The position numbers and the translations under genes were made by a program. A DNA stretch of 25,332 bases from JBFHRB01 sp041591915 (lineage in GTDB: Bacteria; Actinomycetota; Nitriliruptoria; Nitriliruptorales; Nitriliruptoraceae): NCBI GenBank assembly GCA_041591915.1, contig JBFHRB010000013.1, positions 1 through 25,332 on the forward strand, in the 5' to 3' direction. This document shows, one piece after another, positions 1-7,159 of this stretch. The notes below the pieces were generated by a model. It saw nothing but the letters and a program-made list of their open reading frames with translations. It was not told the DNA's origin and ran no database searches. The first letter of the stretch is position 1, and every line of letters starts with the position of its first letter.

Positions 1-1182
1 CCCGACACGCGCCGTCGCGTGGCGATCCTCGGCTCGACGGGCTCGATCGGGACCCAGGCGCTCGACGTCGTCCGGGCCCACCCCGACCACTTCGAGGTCG
101 TCGCGCTCGCTGCCGGCCGCGATGTCGACGGCATCGCCGCGCAGGCGAGCGAGTTCGGCGTCGAGCACCTGTGCCTCGCGGATCCAACCTGCGCGGCAAG
201 CCTGCGTGAGGTCCTGCCCAGGGCAGCGGTGCGCGACGGCATCGAGGGCGTGGCCGAGCTCGCCGCGCTGCCGGAGGTCGACCTCGTCCTCAACGGCGTG
301 GTCGGCGCGCGGGGCCTGCGGCCCACCCTGGCCGCGCTCGAGGCGCGCACGCCCGTCGCCCTGGCCAACAAGGAGAGCCTCATCGTCGGGGGCGATCTCG
401 TAACGGCTGCGGCGGACCGTGCCGGCGGACGTGACCGGATGCTGATCCCCGTCGACTCGGAGCACTCGGCCCTCGCGCAGTGCCTGCGCTCGGGCGAGGC
501 CCGCGAGGTCGCGCGACTCGTCCTGACAGCCAGCGGCGGCCCGTTCCGCGGCCGCAAGCGCGCGGACCTCGCCGAGGTCACGGTCGCGGAGGCCCTGGCG
601 CACCCGACCTGGGACATGGGCCCCGTGATCACGATCAACTCAGCGACGCTCGTGAACAAGGGGCTCGAGCTGATCGAGGCGCACCTGCTGTTCGACGTCC
701 CCTGGGACCGGCTGGACGTCGTCGTGCACCCGCAGTCGATCGTCCACTCGATGGTCGAGTTCGTCGACGGCTCGACGATCGCCCAGCTCTCGCCGCCGGA
801 CATGCGGCTGCCCATCCAGCTCGCCATGGGCTGGCCCGACCGGCTCGACCATGCGTTCGTGGGCATGGACTGGACACGACCGCAGGACCTGACCTTCGAG
901 CCGGTCGACACCGAGACCTTCCGGGCGCTCGACCTCGCGCGCGCAGCCGGCGAGCGCCACGGGACGTTCCCGGCGGTCTTCAATGCGGCGAACGAGCAGG
1001 CGGTCGCGGCCTTCCTCGACGAGCGGCTCGGCTTCCTCGACATCGCAGGCGTCGTGGCCGAGGTCCTCGAGGAACATGACCATGGCCAATCCGCCCCGAT
1101 CTCGTCCATCGAACAGGTGGTGGAGGCCGATCGCTGGGCCCGGGATGCCGCAGATGTCCTGATCCGGGGCAGGCGCGCATGA
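1..1182 (+). CDS. dxr: 1-deoxy-D-xylulose-5-phosphate reductoisomerase (DXR/IspC), 5' end cut by window edge
   Basis: DXR catalyses the NADPH-dependent rearrangement and reduction of 1-deoxy-D-xylulose 5-phosphate to 2-C-methyl-D-erythritol 4-phosphate, the committed step of the MEP isoprenoid pathway. Counting from the GTG at position 19, the dinucleotide-binding loop GSTGSIG is at residues 5-11. Next come ALANKESLIVGG, the metal-binding D146-S-E148, SGGPFRG, the NKGLE motif (E217 is the third metal ligand) and HPQSIVHSMVEF. The reading frame is open to base 1. The family usually has several residues before this first beta strand, so the true start probably lies just outside the window and GTG-19 is only a fallback. 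The frame holds 387 codons from GTG-19, near full family length. rseP and ispG follow, the usual actinobacterial arrangement. The identification is secure; only the start is uncertain. Confidence 0.97.
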   Translation, partial: PDTRRRVAILGSTGSIGTQALDVVRAHPDHFEVVALAAGRDVDGIAAQASEFGVEHLCLADPTCAASLREVLPRAAVRDGIEGVAELAALPEVDLVLNGVVGARGLRPTLAALEARTPVALANKESLIVGGDLVTAAADRAGGRDRMLIPVDSEHSALAQCLRSGEAREVARLVLTASGGPFRGRKRADLAEVTVAEALAHPTWDMGPVITINSATLVNKGLELIEAHLLFDVPWDRLDVVVHPQSIVHSMVEFVDGSTIAQLSPPDMRLPIQLAMGWPDRLDHAFVGMDWTRPQDLTFEPVDTETFRALDLARAAGERHGTFPAVFNAANEQAVAAFLDERLGFLDIAGVVAEVLEEHDHGQSAPISSIEQVVEADRWARDAADVLIRGRRA

Positions 1183-1237
1183 CGCACGGACGGTGTGCGG
1201 AACCAGGCCGGGCCTGCGAACGTCTACTCAGGTACGG

Positions 1238-1258
1238 ACCGGCCGTTCGGCGGTCGGT
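1238..1258 (+). other. GC hairpin in the dxr-rseP gap
   Basis: ACCGGCCG (1238-1245) pairs with CGGTCGGT (1251-1258) through one G-U pair, closing a TTCGG loop. No T-run follows, so it is at best a weak terminator or a processing element in the 112-base gap between dxr and rseP. No convincing promoter was found in this gap. Confidence 0.3.
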
Positions 1259-1294
1259 TGACCATCAAACGCGAGCGACCGAGGGCAACGAGCG

Positions 1295-2737
1295 GTGACC
1301 GCGATCATCCTTTTCATCGTCGGGATCCTCCTGGCGATCATGCTGCACGAGTGGGGCCACTTCTGGACCGCTCGTCGGTTCGGCATGCGCGCGGACCGGT
1401 TCTTCCTCGGCTTCGGACCCACGCTGTGGTCGATCCGCCGGGGCGAGACCGAGTACGGCGTCAAGGCCATCCCGGCCGGCGGGTTCGTCCGCATCAAGGG
1501 CATGTCCGAGCTCGACGAGCGCCTCCCGTCCGCGTCGGTCGCGGTCTTCGACCCGGATGCGCTGTCGGCGGACCACCGGCGGATCGCGGCTCGCCTCGAC
1601 GAGGGCGCCACCAGCGTGCCGCTCGTTCCCAACGAGGCGTGGGACCGCGCACGTCGCGAGCTCCGCACCCGCGGTGTCCGGGACGAGCTCGCCGACAGGA
1701 TCGTCGACGTGGCACGTGCGCGCGCCGGGGACGACCCGACGGTCGAGGATGCACGCCACGCGCTCGACGTCTGCGCTGCCGAGCTCCTCCCCAAGGACGA
1801 CCGCGTCGGGTCGCTCCGCCACCGCGTGCTCCGCGGTGACGAGGGTCGCTTCTTCCACGACCGTCCAGCCTGGCAGCGTGCCATCGTGCTCGTTGCGGGC
1901 TCCACGATGCACTTCATCCAGGCCATCGTCCTGCTGATCGTCTTCTATGCCGTGTGGGGCACGCAGGCGGCGCCCGTCGTTGGTCAGGTGGTGCCGGAGA
2001 CGCCGGCTGCGGCCGCGGGCGTCGTCCCGGGGGACCGGATCGTCGCCGTCGACGGCATCGAGGTCGACTCCTTCGACGAGCTCTCCGCCCTCATCCGGGA
2101 GCGAGGCGGGATCGAGGCGGAGTTCACGATCGAACGCGGCAGCCAACTGATCGTTCTGCTGGCCACGCCGGTGATGCGCGAGAACCCGTCGACCGGCGAG
2201 ACCTACGCACAGTTCGGCTTCGTCCCGGACGGCGAGGACATGACGCTCACGGACGCGGTTCGCGCGACCTTCGTGGGCGACTCCAGCGTGCCGGCGTCCA
2301 TGGTCTACACCGTCCGCGCCATCGGGCAGGTCTTCGGGCCAGAGGGCGTGGGTGCCATCTTCCAGCAGGTCACGGGCGACGCCGAGCGCGATGCCGCGGG
2401 GGCCATCTCGGCCGTCGGCGCGGCCCGTGCTGCCGACGAGGGCACGGCCGTGCTCGGGATCGGGTTCCTGTTCATCCTGCTCGCGTCCATCAACGTCTTC
2501 GTCGGCGTGTTCAACCTGCTGCCGCTGCCGCCGCTCGACGGCGGGCACCTCGCGGTGCTCGGGATCGAGCGGGTCGTGAACGGCTTCCGCCGGCTGCGGG
2601 GTGAGGCTGCGGACTTCGCCCTCGACCCGCGCGCGATCGCAGCGGTCGCGCTGCCGGTGATCGTGTTCATCGGGACCATCTCGATCGCGCTCGTCTGGCT
2701 GGACATCACCAACCCCGCCCGCCTCCCGCTCGAGTGA
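1295..2737 (+). CDS. rseP: RseP/Rip1-type site-2 intramembrane zinc metalloprotease
   Basis: This is a membrane-embedded M50 protease of the kind that cleaves anti-sigma factors and other single-pass membrane proteins. The first transmembrane segment carries the zinc motif HEWGH (H18, E19, H22). A second hydrophobic segment lies near residues 195-215. A PDZ-like domain follows near residues 225-300, and the third ligand motif NLLPLPPLDGG has N407 and D415. A last membrane segment is near the C-terminus. At 480 residues it is longer than many homologues, because about 115 charged residues (roughly 72-188) separate RIKGM from the second membrane segment. The usual GPxxN-type motif of that segment reads GSTMH here. 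The start is GTG with only a weak GAGGG ribosome-binding site. It lies between two MEP-pathway genes, its normal actinobacterial context. The substrate is unknown. Confidence 0.93.
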   Translation: MTAIILFIVGILLAIMLHEWGHFWTARRFGMRADRFFLGFGPTLWSIRRGETEYGVKAIPAGGFVRIKGMSELDERLPSASVAVFDPDALSADHRRIAARLDEGATSVPLVPNEAWDRARRELRTRGVRDELADRIVDVARARAGDDPTVEDARHALDVCAAELLPKDDRVGSLRHRVLRGDEGRFFHDRPAWQRAIVLVAGSTMHFIQAIVLLIVFYAVWGTQAAPVVGQVVPETPAAAAGVVPGDRIVAVDGIEVDSFDELSALIRERGGIEAEFTIERGSQLIVLLATPVMRENPSTGETYAQFGFVPDGEDMTLTDAVRATFVGDSSVPASMVYTVRAIGQVFGPEGVGAIFQQVTGDAERDAAGAISAVGAARAADEGTAVLGIGFLFILLASINVFVGVFNLLPLPPLDGGHLAVLGIERVVNGFRRLRGEAADFALDPRAIAAVALPVIVFIGTISIALVWLDITNPARLPLE

Positions 2738-2783
2738 CGCGCTCCGAGGGAGCCACGCCGTGCCTGCTCCAGGAGGAGCACCC

Positions 2784-3944
2784 GTGAAGAAGTCCTTGCC
2801 CGTCCTCGGCACCGCCCCGGCTGCGACGCCGGCGGCGAAGGGCCCGACGCGTCGCGAGACGCGCCAGATCACGCTGGGCCCGCTCAAGATCGGTGGCAGC
2901 GCGCCGGTGACCGTCCAGTCGATGACGATCACGCCGACCCACGAGGTCGACACCACGCTGCAGGCCATCGCCCAGCTGCAGGCCGCTGGCTGCGACATCG
3001 TCCGGGTCGCGTGCCCGCGCCAGGAGGACGCCGACGCCCTCGCCGCGATCGCCGAGCACAGCCGCATCCCGGTCGTGGCCGACATCCACTTCCAGTGGAA
3101 GTACGCGGTGCAGGCGATCGAGGCCGGCTGCGCTGGCGTCCGGATCAACCCGGGCAACATCCGCAAGCACGAGAAGGTCAAGGTCATCGGCGACCTGGCC
3201 AAGGACGCGGGTGTGGCGATCCGCATCGGGGTCAACGGTGGCTCGCTCGAGCAGGAGGTCCTCGATCGCTTCGGTGGCCCGACCCCCGAGGCGCTCGTCG
3301 AGTCCGCGCTGAACGAGGTTCGCCTCCTCGAGGACGTCGACTTCTACAACACGAAGATCTCCGTCAAGCACTCCGACCCGTGGGTCATGATCGAGAGCTA
3401 CCGGCTGCTGGCCGAGAAGTGCGACTACCCCCTGCACCTGGGGGTGACCGAGGCCGGTCCGATGAAGACGGGCTCCATCAAGTCCGCCGTCGGGATCGGC
3501 GCGCTGCTCGCCGAGGGCATCGGCGACACGATCCGCGTCTCGCTGTCGGCCGACCCGGTCGAGGAGGTCAAGGCCGGCATCGCGATCCTCGAGTCCCTGC
3601 ACCTGCGCGAGCCCGGCCTCGACGTCGTGTCCTGCCCGGCCTGCGGCCGCGCGGAGGTGGACGTCTACACGCTGGCCGAGAACGTGCAGGCGGAGCTCGA
3701 GGGCATCGACGTGCCGCTCCGCGTGGCCGTCATGGGCTGCGTCGTGAACGGCCCCGGTGAGGCGCGCGAGGCCGACATCGGCGTCGCGGCAGGCAAGGGC
3801 AAGGGCCAGATCATCAAGAAGGGCGAGGTGATCGCGACCGTCCGCGAGGAGGACATCGTCGAGACGCTCGTCTACTTCGCCAAGGAGATGGCCGAGGAGA
3901 TCCGCGCGCAGCGCGGCTCGGGCGAGCCGTCAGTCGTCGCGTAG
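2784..3944 (+). CDS. ispG: 4-hydroxy-3-methylbut-2-enyl diphosphate synthase (IspG/GcpE)
   Basis: IspG reductively converts 2-C-methyl-D-erythritol 2,4-cyclodiphosphate to HMBPP, using a [4Fe-4S] cluster and ferredoxin or flavodoxin. The N-terminal TIM barrel is recognisable from TVQSMT, VRVACP, VADIHF and RINPGN. The C-terminal cluster ligands are C284, C287, C319 and E326. Their spacing of 3, 32 and 7 equals that of the E. coli ligands C270, C273, C305 and E312. I chose the GTG at 2784 because AGGAGGAG lies a few bases upstream; an in-frame GTG at 2760 lacks such a site. The product is 386 residues, normal for the family. Its TAG is separated by one base from the stop of the opposing gene, so no terminator fits between them. 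The neighbouring minus-strand operon handles ferredoxin, which IspG could use, but that link is speculative. Confidence 0.97.
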   Translation: MKKSLPVLGTAPAATPAAKGPTRRETRQITLGPLKIGGSAPVTVQSMTITPTHEVDTTLQAIAQLQAAGCDIVRVACPRQEDADALAAIAEHSRIPVVADIHFQWKYAVQAIEAGCAGVRINPGNIRKHEKVKVIGDLAKDAGVAIRIGVNGGSLEQEVLDRFGGPTPEALVESALNEVRLLEDVDFYNTKISVKHSDPWVMIESYRLLAEKCDYPLHLGVTEAGPMKTGSIKSAVGIGALLAEGIGDTIRVSLSADPVEEVKAGIAILESLHLREPGLDVVSCPACGRAEVDVYTLAENVQAELEGIDVPLRVAVMGCVVNGPGEAREADIGVAAGKGKGQIIKKGEVIATVREEDIVETLVYFAKEMAEEIRAQRGSGEPSVVA

Positions 3945-3945
3945 A

Positions 3946-6177
3946 TCAGGCGAAGGCCGCTGCGCGGCGTCTGAGGTCGTCGAGGCCGGGTTCGCCCGGG
4001 TCCCAGGGCTCGCCGGGATGGATGATGGCGACCTGGCAGTTCTCGGCGGCCTCGACGAGGTCGCGGAACGTGCCTGCCTGCAGGTCGACGATGTGGGCCT
4101 GCTTGTTGTCGTCGTAGGCGAACATGCGCGGGTTCAGGTTCGTGCACTCGTCGCAGGTCGTGCACCGCGAGGTCTCGATCCAGGCCTCTCCGGGTGGCGG
4201 CAGGTCAGCGGCCTCAGGGGTTGCCTCGTCCGGCGGTGCCGGGCTGGCTGCGTCCTGCTCGGCGGTGGGCTGGGGCGCCGGCGCCGGCGGCACTCCGGCG
4301 GTCGCGCCGCTCGTGTCCACCTCCAGGGTGGCGGCAGCGTCGGAGGGAGCGGGCAGGTCACGTTCGGCGGCGAGCCTGGCGCGCTCCGCCTCGAGCAGCC
4401 GCCGCTCGTGCGACTCGCGGGTCCCGGCGAGGCCCTGCTGGTGTCGCCTGGCGTCGCGACGCCGCTGGGTCGCCTCGACGATCCGCTGATCGACGACGAC
4501 CCGCCGCAGCACGTCGTCGTCGCCGACCATCAGCACGTAGGGCACGTGGGCCTCGCGGTCCTCGGGCTCCATGCGGAGGTAGTCCGCGACCTGGACCAGC
4601 TCACCGTTCCAGGTCTCGCGGGGGGCGACCGCGACGTGCCGCTGGGCACGTGGGTCCGCCGCCAGGAGGTCGGCGTAGGTGAAGGCCACGTCGACCTCCA
4701 CGCGTTGCAGGTCCTCGTCCTCGTACACGAGCCGATGAAGCGGCCAGTCGTCTGCCGGCTGCGGGTTGTCCGGCAGGCGCACCTGCTCGGTCCAGTCCGA
4801 CCCGGCGCGGGGGTCGAAGACGAGGCTGACCAGCGCGCGGGCCTCGGTCGCTGCCGCGGCGCTGAGGTAGAGGGGCAGGTCGTCGTCTGCGCCGGCCGCA
4901 CCCGTGCCGACGCTGATCAGCGCCGGGCCGGGCGCGCTGAGCGCGGCGGCGATCGGTGCGGCCATCCGGGCGAGGCCGGCGACGGTCGTCTGCACCACGT
5001 GGGCCGTCCCGAGTCCGAGGGCACCCTGCGTCAGCTCGACGCCGGTGAGCCCGCGGATGCCGACCGACTCGTCGAGGTTGCTCGACCCCAGGACGTCGGA
5101 CGTCAGCACGACGACCTTGATGGGTGGTGCGGAGGCGAGGAGCTCGAGGATGCGCGCACGTTCGGCCGAGTCCAGCGCGTCGGCGTCGACGATGACGAGG
5201 TAGGCCGGGAACGGCGTGAGGTCCTCGGGCTCGAGCACCGACCCGTCGAAGGCGTGGAAGAACCCGTCGTGCGCAGCCTCGTCGTAGGCGTTGTCGAGCT
5301 CGAGGCGCGCGATCGCCATCGCCTTCGCGAGCCGGAGCAGCTCGGGCATCCGCGCGTCGTAGGCCTCGGCGGCCCGCGCACATCCGTCGAAGGCGAAGCC
5401 GTGGACCTCGCCCGAACGATCGGTGGTGTCGAAGAACCGCTGTGTCTCGATGGCGTCGATCGCCCACTCGATGCGCGCGCGCCGGGACTCGGAGATGGCG
5501 CCCTCGTAGGGCCGCGAGGCGAGGACCTCCGACCACGCGTCGAAGTCGAAGTCGTCGGCGTGCGTCGTCCCGACGGCCGTCCGGAGCCGATCGGGCCCGC
5601 GTCCCGTGGGTGAGCGACGGTCGTCGGCCTCGAGGATGTCGTACAGGCGTCGGCGCAGGTCGCCGAGCTCGGCTCGCACGGTGGCCAGCCGGGGTCGCTG
5701 GGCGAGCGCCAACAGGTGCTGCATCACGTCGACCGCTCCACGCGACACGCAGGCCACCAGCCGTCCGTCCACCTCGAGCGCCGAACGGGCCGAGTCGAGG
5801 CTCGCCACGAGGTGGGGATCGTCATCGGCGGCGGTCAGGGCCTCCTGCGCCGCGTCCCACGCCGCCGCCAACGTCGTCGTGCCGTCCTCGGGCACCGACC
5901 GTCGGATCGCGGCCTCGGCACGCAGCACGTGCTGCCGCAGGCGCTCGCCGGCCGCGCCCTCCGGCGCGATCCTGCACAGCAGTTCGTTCACCGTCGCCGT
6001 CAGCGTCCGCACCGGCTCTTCGACGTCGTCGACCAGAACCAGCGGGTAGTCGTGCCGGAGGGAGGCGAGGTCGAGGTAGCGCGCGAGCAATGCGGGTCGC
6101 AGGCCTGCCGGCGGATCCGACAGGTCGGGCAAGCGATCGCCGGTCCGGTGGAAGTGGGCGAGGGCGTTCGTCGTCAC
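3946..6177 (-). CDS. Large protein of a 2-oxoacid oxidoreductase operon with C-terminal [4Fe-4S] ferredoxin module
   Basis: I recognise no named gene. The 743-residue product has four visible parts. Residues 1-310 are acidic and helix-rich, with no motif I know. Residues 320-585 are alpha/beta-like and recall a region of large pyruvate:ferredoxin oxidoreductase-type proteins (segments ATEARALVSLVFDPRAG and FTYADLLAADPR); this resemblance is from memory. Residues 565-605 form a charged likely coiled coil, followed by an Ala/Pro/Glu linker to about 665. The ferredoxin end has C672-x2-C675-x2-C678 and C714, enough for one [4Fe-4S] cluster. The start is GTG at 6177, one base after the stop of the upstream beta-subunit gene, with a GGGGGAGG site 8 bases upstream; a GTG at 6207 has no such site. 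It is last in the operon and probably accepts or relays electrons from the oxidoreductase. No TPP-binding GDG motif or membrane segment is visible. Confidence 0.7.
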   Translation of the reverse strand: MTTNALAHFHRTGDRLPDLSDPPAGLRPALLARYLDLASLRHDYPLVLVDDVEEPVRTLTATVNELLCRIAPEGAAGERLRQHVLRAEAAIRRSVPEDGTTTLAAAWDAAQEALTAADDDPHLVASLDSARSALEVDGRLVACVSRGAVDVMQHLLALAQRPRLATVRAELGDLRRRLYDILEADDRRSPTGRGPDRLRTAVGTTHADDFDFDAWSEVLASRPYEGAISESRRARIEWAIDAIETQRFFDTTDRSGEVHGFAFDGCARAAEAYDARMPELLRLAKAMAIARLELDNAYDEAAHDGFFHAFDGSVLEPEDLTPFPAYLVIVDADALDSAERARILELLASAPPIKVVVLTSDVLGSSNLDESVGIRGLTGVELTQGALGLGTAHVVQTTVAGLARMAAPIAAALSAPGPALISVGTGAAGADDDLPLYLSAAAATEARALVSLVFDPRAGSDWTEQVRLPDNPQPADDWPLHRLVYEDEDLQRVEVDVAFTYADLLAADPRAQRHVAVAPRETWNGELVQVADYLRMEPEDREAHVPYVLMVGDDDVLRRVVVDQRIVEATQRRRDARRHQQGLAGTRESHERRLLEAERARLAAERDLPAPSDAAATLEVDTSGATAGVPPAPAPQPTAEQDAASPAPPDEATPEAADLPPPGEAWIETSRCTTCDECTNLNPRMFAYDDNKQAHIVDLQAGTFRDLVEAAENCQVAIIHPGEPWDPGEPGLDDLRRRAAAFA

Positions 6178-6178
6178 G

Positions 6179-7159
6179 TCACGCACCTCCCCCCGGTCCG
6201 CCGCCACGGGGCCAGACCGTGAACCGGTCGAACTCGGCCTCGATGCGTGCCTGCGCGGTCGACCGGTCGTGAGGCGGCAGGGGCCGGAGGTCCTCGTAGG
6301 TCGGGATCGCCGGGTTGCGGTGGAGGACCCCCACGGGGATGACGTCGCCTTCGGAGGCGATCCGGCGGGCTCGGTCGAGGTCCGACGGGTCGTGGGTGTC
6401 CTGGTTCGGGAACGCCCGTGCCAGGCCGGGGTCGGGGGTGACGCCGTCGTCGTGCGTGAGCAGCAGCACGCGCTCGGGATCCTGGATCCAGGGGTCGAAC
6501 AGGCCGGGCAGGTACTCGGGGCAACGCTGCATCACGCGGATGAACGAGAACCCGCGATGGTGGAACGCGAGGGACAGCACCTGCGCGAACACGTCCGGCA
6601 GCCAGTCGACGACCTGCGCGACGAAGGACGCATTGGTCGCGCTGAGCGCGATGCTGAGGGGGTCCAGCGGGGCGAGGACGGCGCCACGCGGCGTCGTGTT
6701 CGTCGCGACGCCGACCGGGGTCGTGGGGGAGGCCTGGTGCTTGGTCAGCCCGTACGTCTGGTTGTCGTGCATGACGACGGTCATGTCCATGTTGTAACGG
6801 AAGGCGTGGATCCAGTGCGCCGTCCCGATGCTGCAGCAGTCGCCGTCGCCGGTGTTGACGAAGACGTGCAGGTCGGGACGCCGGATCTTGATGCCCTCGG
6901 CGACCGGCAGGGCGCGGCCGTGGAGGCCGTGGAAGCCGTACCCGTTCATGTAGTGCGGGAAGCGGCTGGAGCAGCCGATCCCGGACACGAACACGACCTT
7001 CTCGGGGGGCAGGTGCTCGTCGCGGCACAGCCGCTGCATGGCGCTCAGGATCGCGTTGTCGCCACAGCCGGTGCACCAGCGCGAGACGGCGCACTGGTAG
7101 AACTCGAGGGGTCGGTCCTCTTCGTACGGGCGGAGCCGCTCGGACAGCGTCGTGGTCAT
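6179..7159 (-). CDS. korB: 2-oxoacid:ferredoxin oxidoreductase, beta (TPP-binding) subunit
   Basis: This catalytic subunit decarboxylates a 2-oxoacid on thiamine diphosphate and passes electrons through a [4Fe-4S] cluster to ferredoxin. Likely cluster ligands are C29, C32, C63 (in GIGCSS) and C213; the C32-C63 spacing of 31 is that of the family. The TPP motif is GDGD (104-107) followed by DNQTYGLTKHQASPTT (132-147). The conserved TKGQ loop reads TKHQ here. Length is 326 residues. Start ATG-7159 has an AGGAGG site and shares ATGA with the stop of the alpha gene, so the two are translationally coupled. Homology cannot separate 2-oxoglutarate from pyruvate or another 2-oxoacid as substrate; the symbol korB is used for family resemblance only. 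Confidence 0.9.
   Translation of the reverse strand: MTTTLSERLRPYEEDRPLEFYQCAVSRWCTGCGDNAILSAMQRLCRDEHLPPEKVVFVSGIGCSSRFPHYMNGYGFHGLHGRALPVAEGIKIRRPDLHVFVNTGDGDCCSIGTAHWIHAFRYNMDMTVVMHDNQTYGLTKHQASPTTPVGVATNTTPRGAVLAPLDPLSIALSATNASFVAQVVDWLPDVFAQVLSLAFHHRGFSFIRVMQRCPEYLPGLFDPWIQDPERVLLLTHDDGVTPDPGLARAFPNQDTHDPSDLDRARRIASEGDVIPVGVLHRNPAIPTYEDLRPLPPHDRSTAQARIEAEFDRFTVWPRGGGPGGGA

Noticed and set aside
1258..1263. TTGACC as a -35 box for rseP
   Set aside because: No -10-like hexamer lies 16-18 bases downstream.
1265..3235. 656-codon open frame on the minus strand across rseP and ispG
   Set aside because: It is antisense to two clearly conserved genes, has Arg/Asp/His-skewed composition, and shows no family motif; long antisense frames are expected in very GC-rich DNA.
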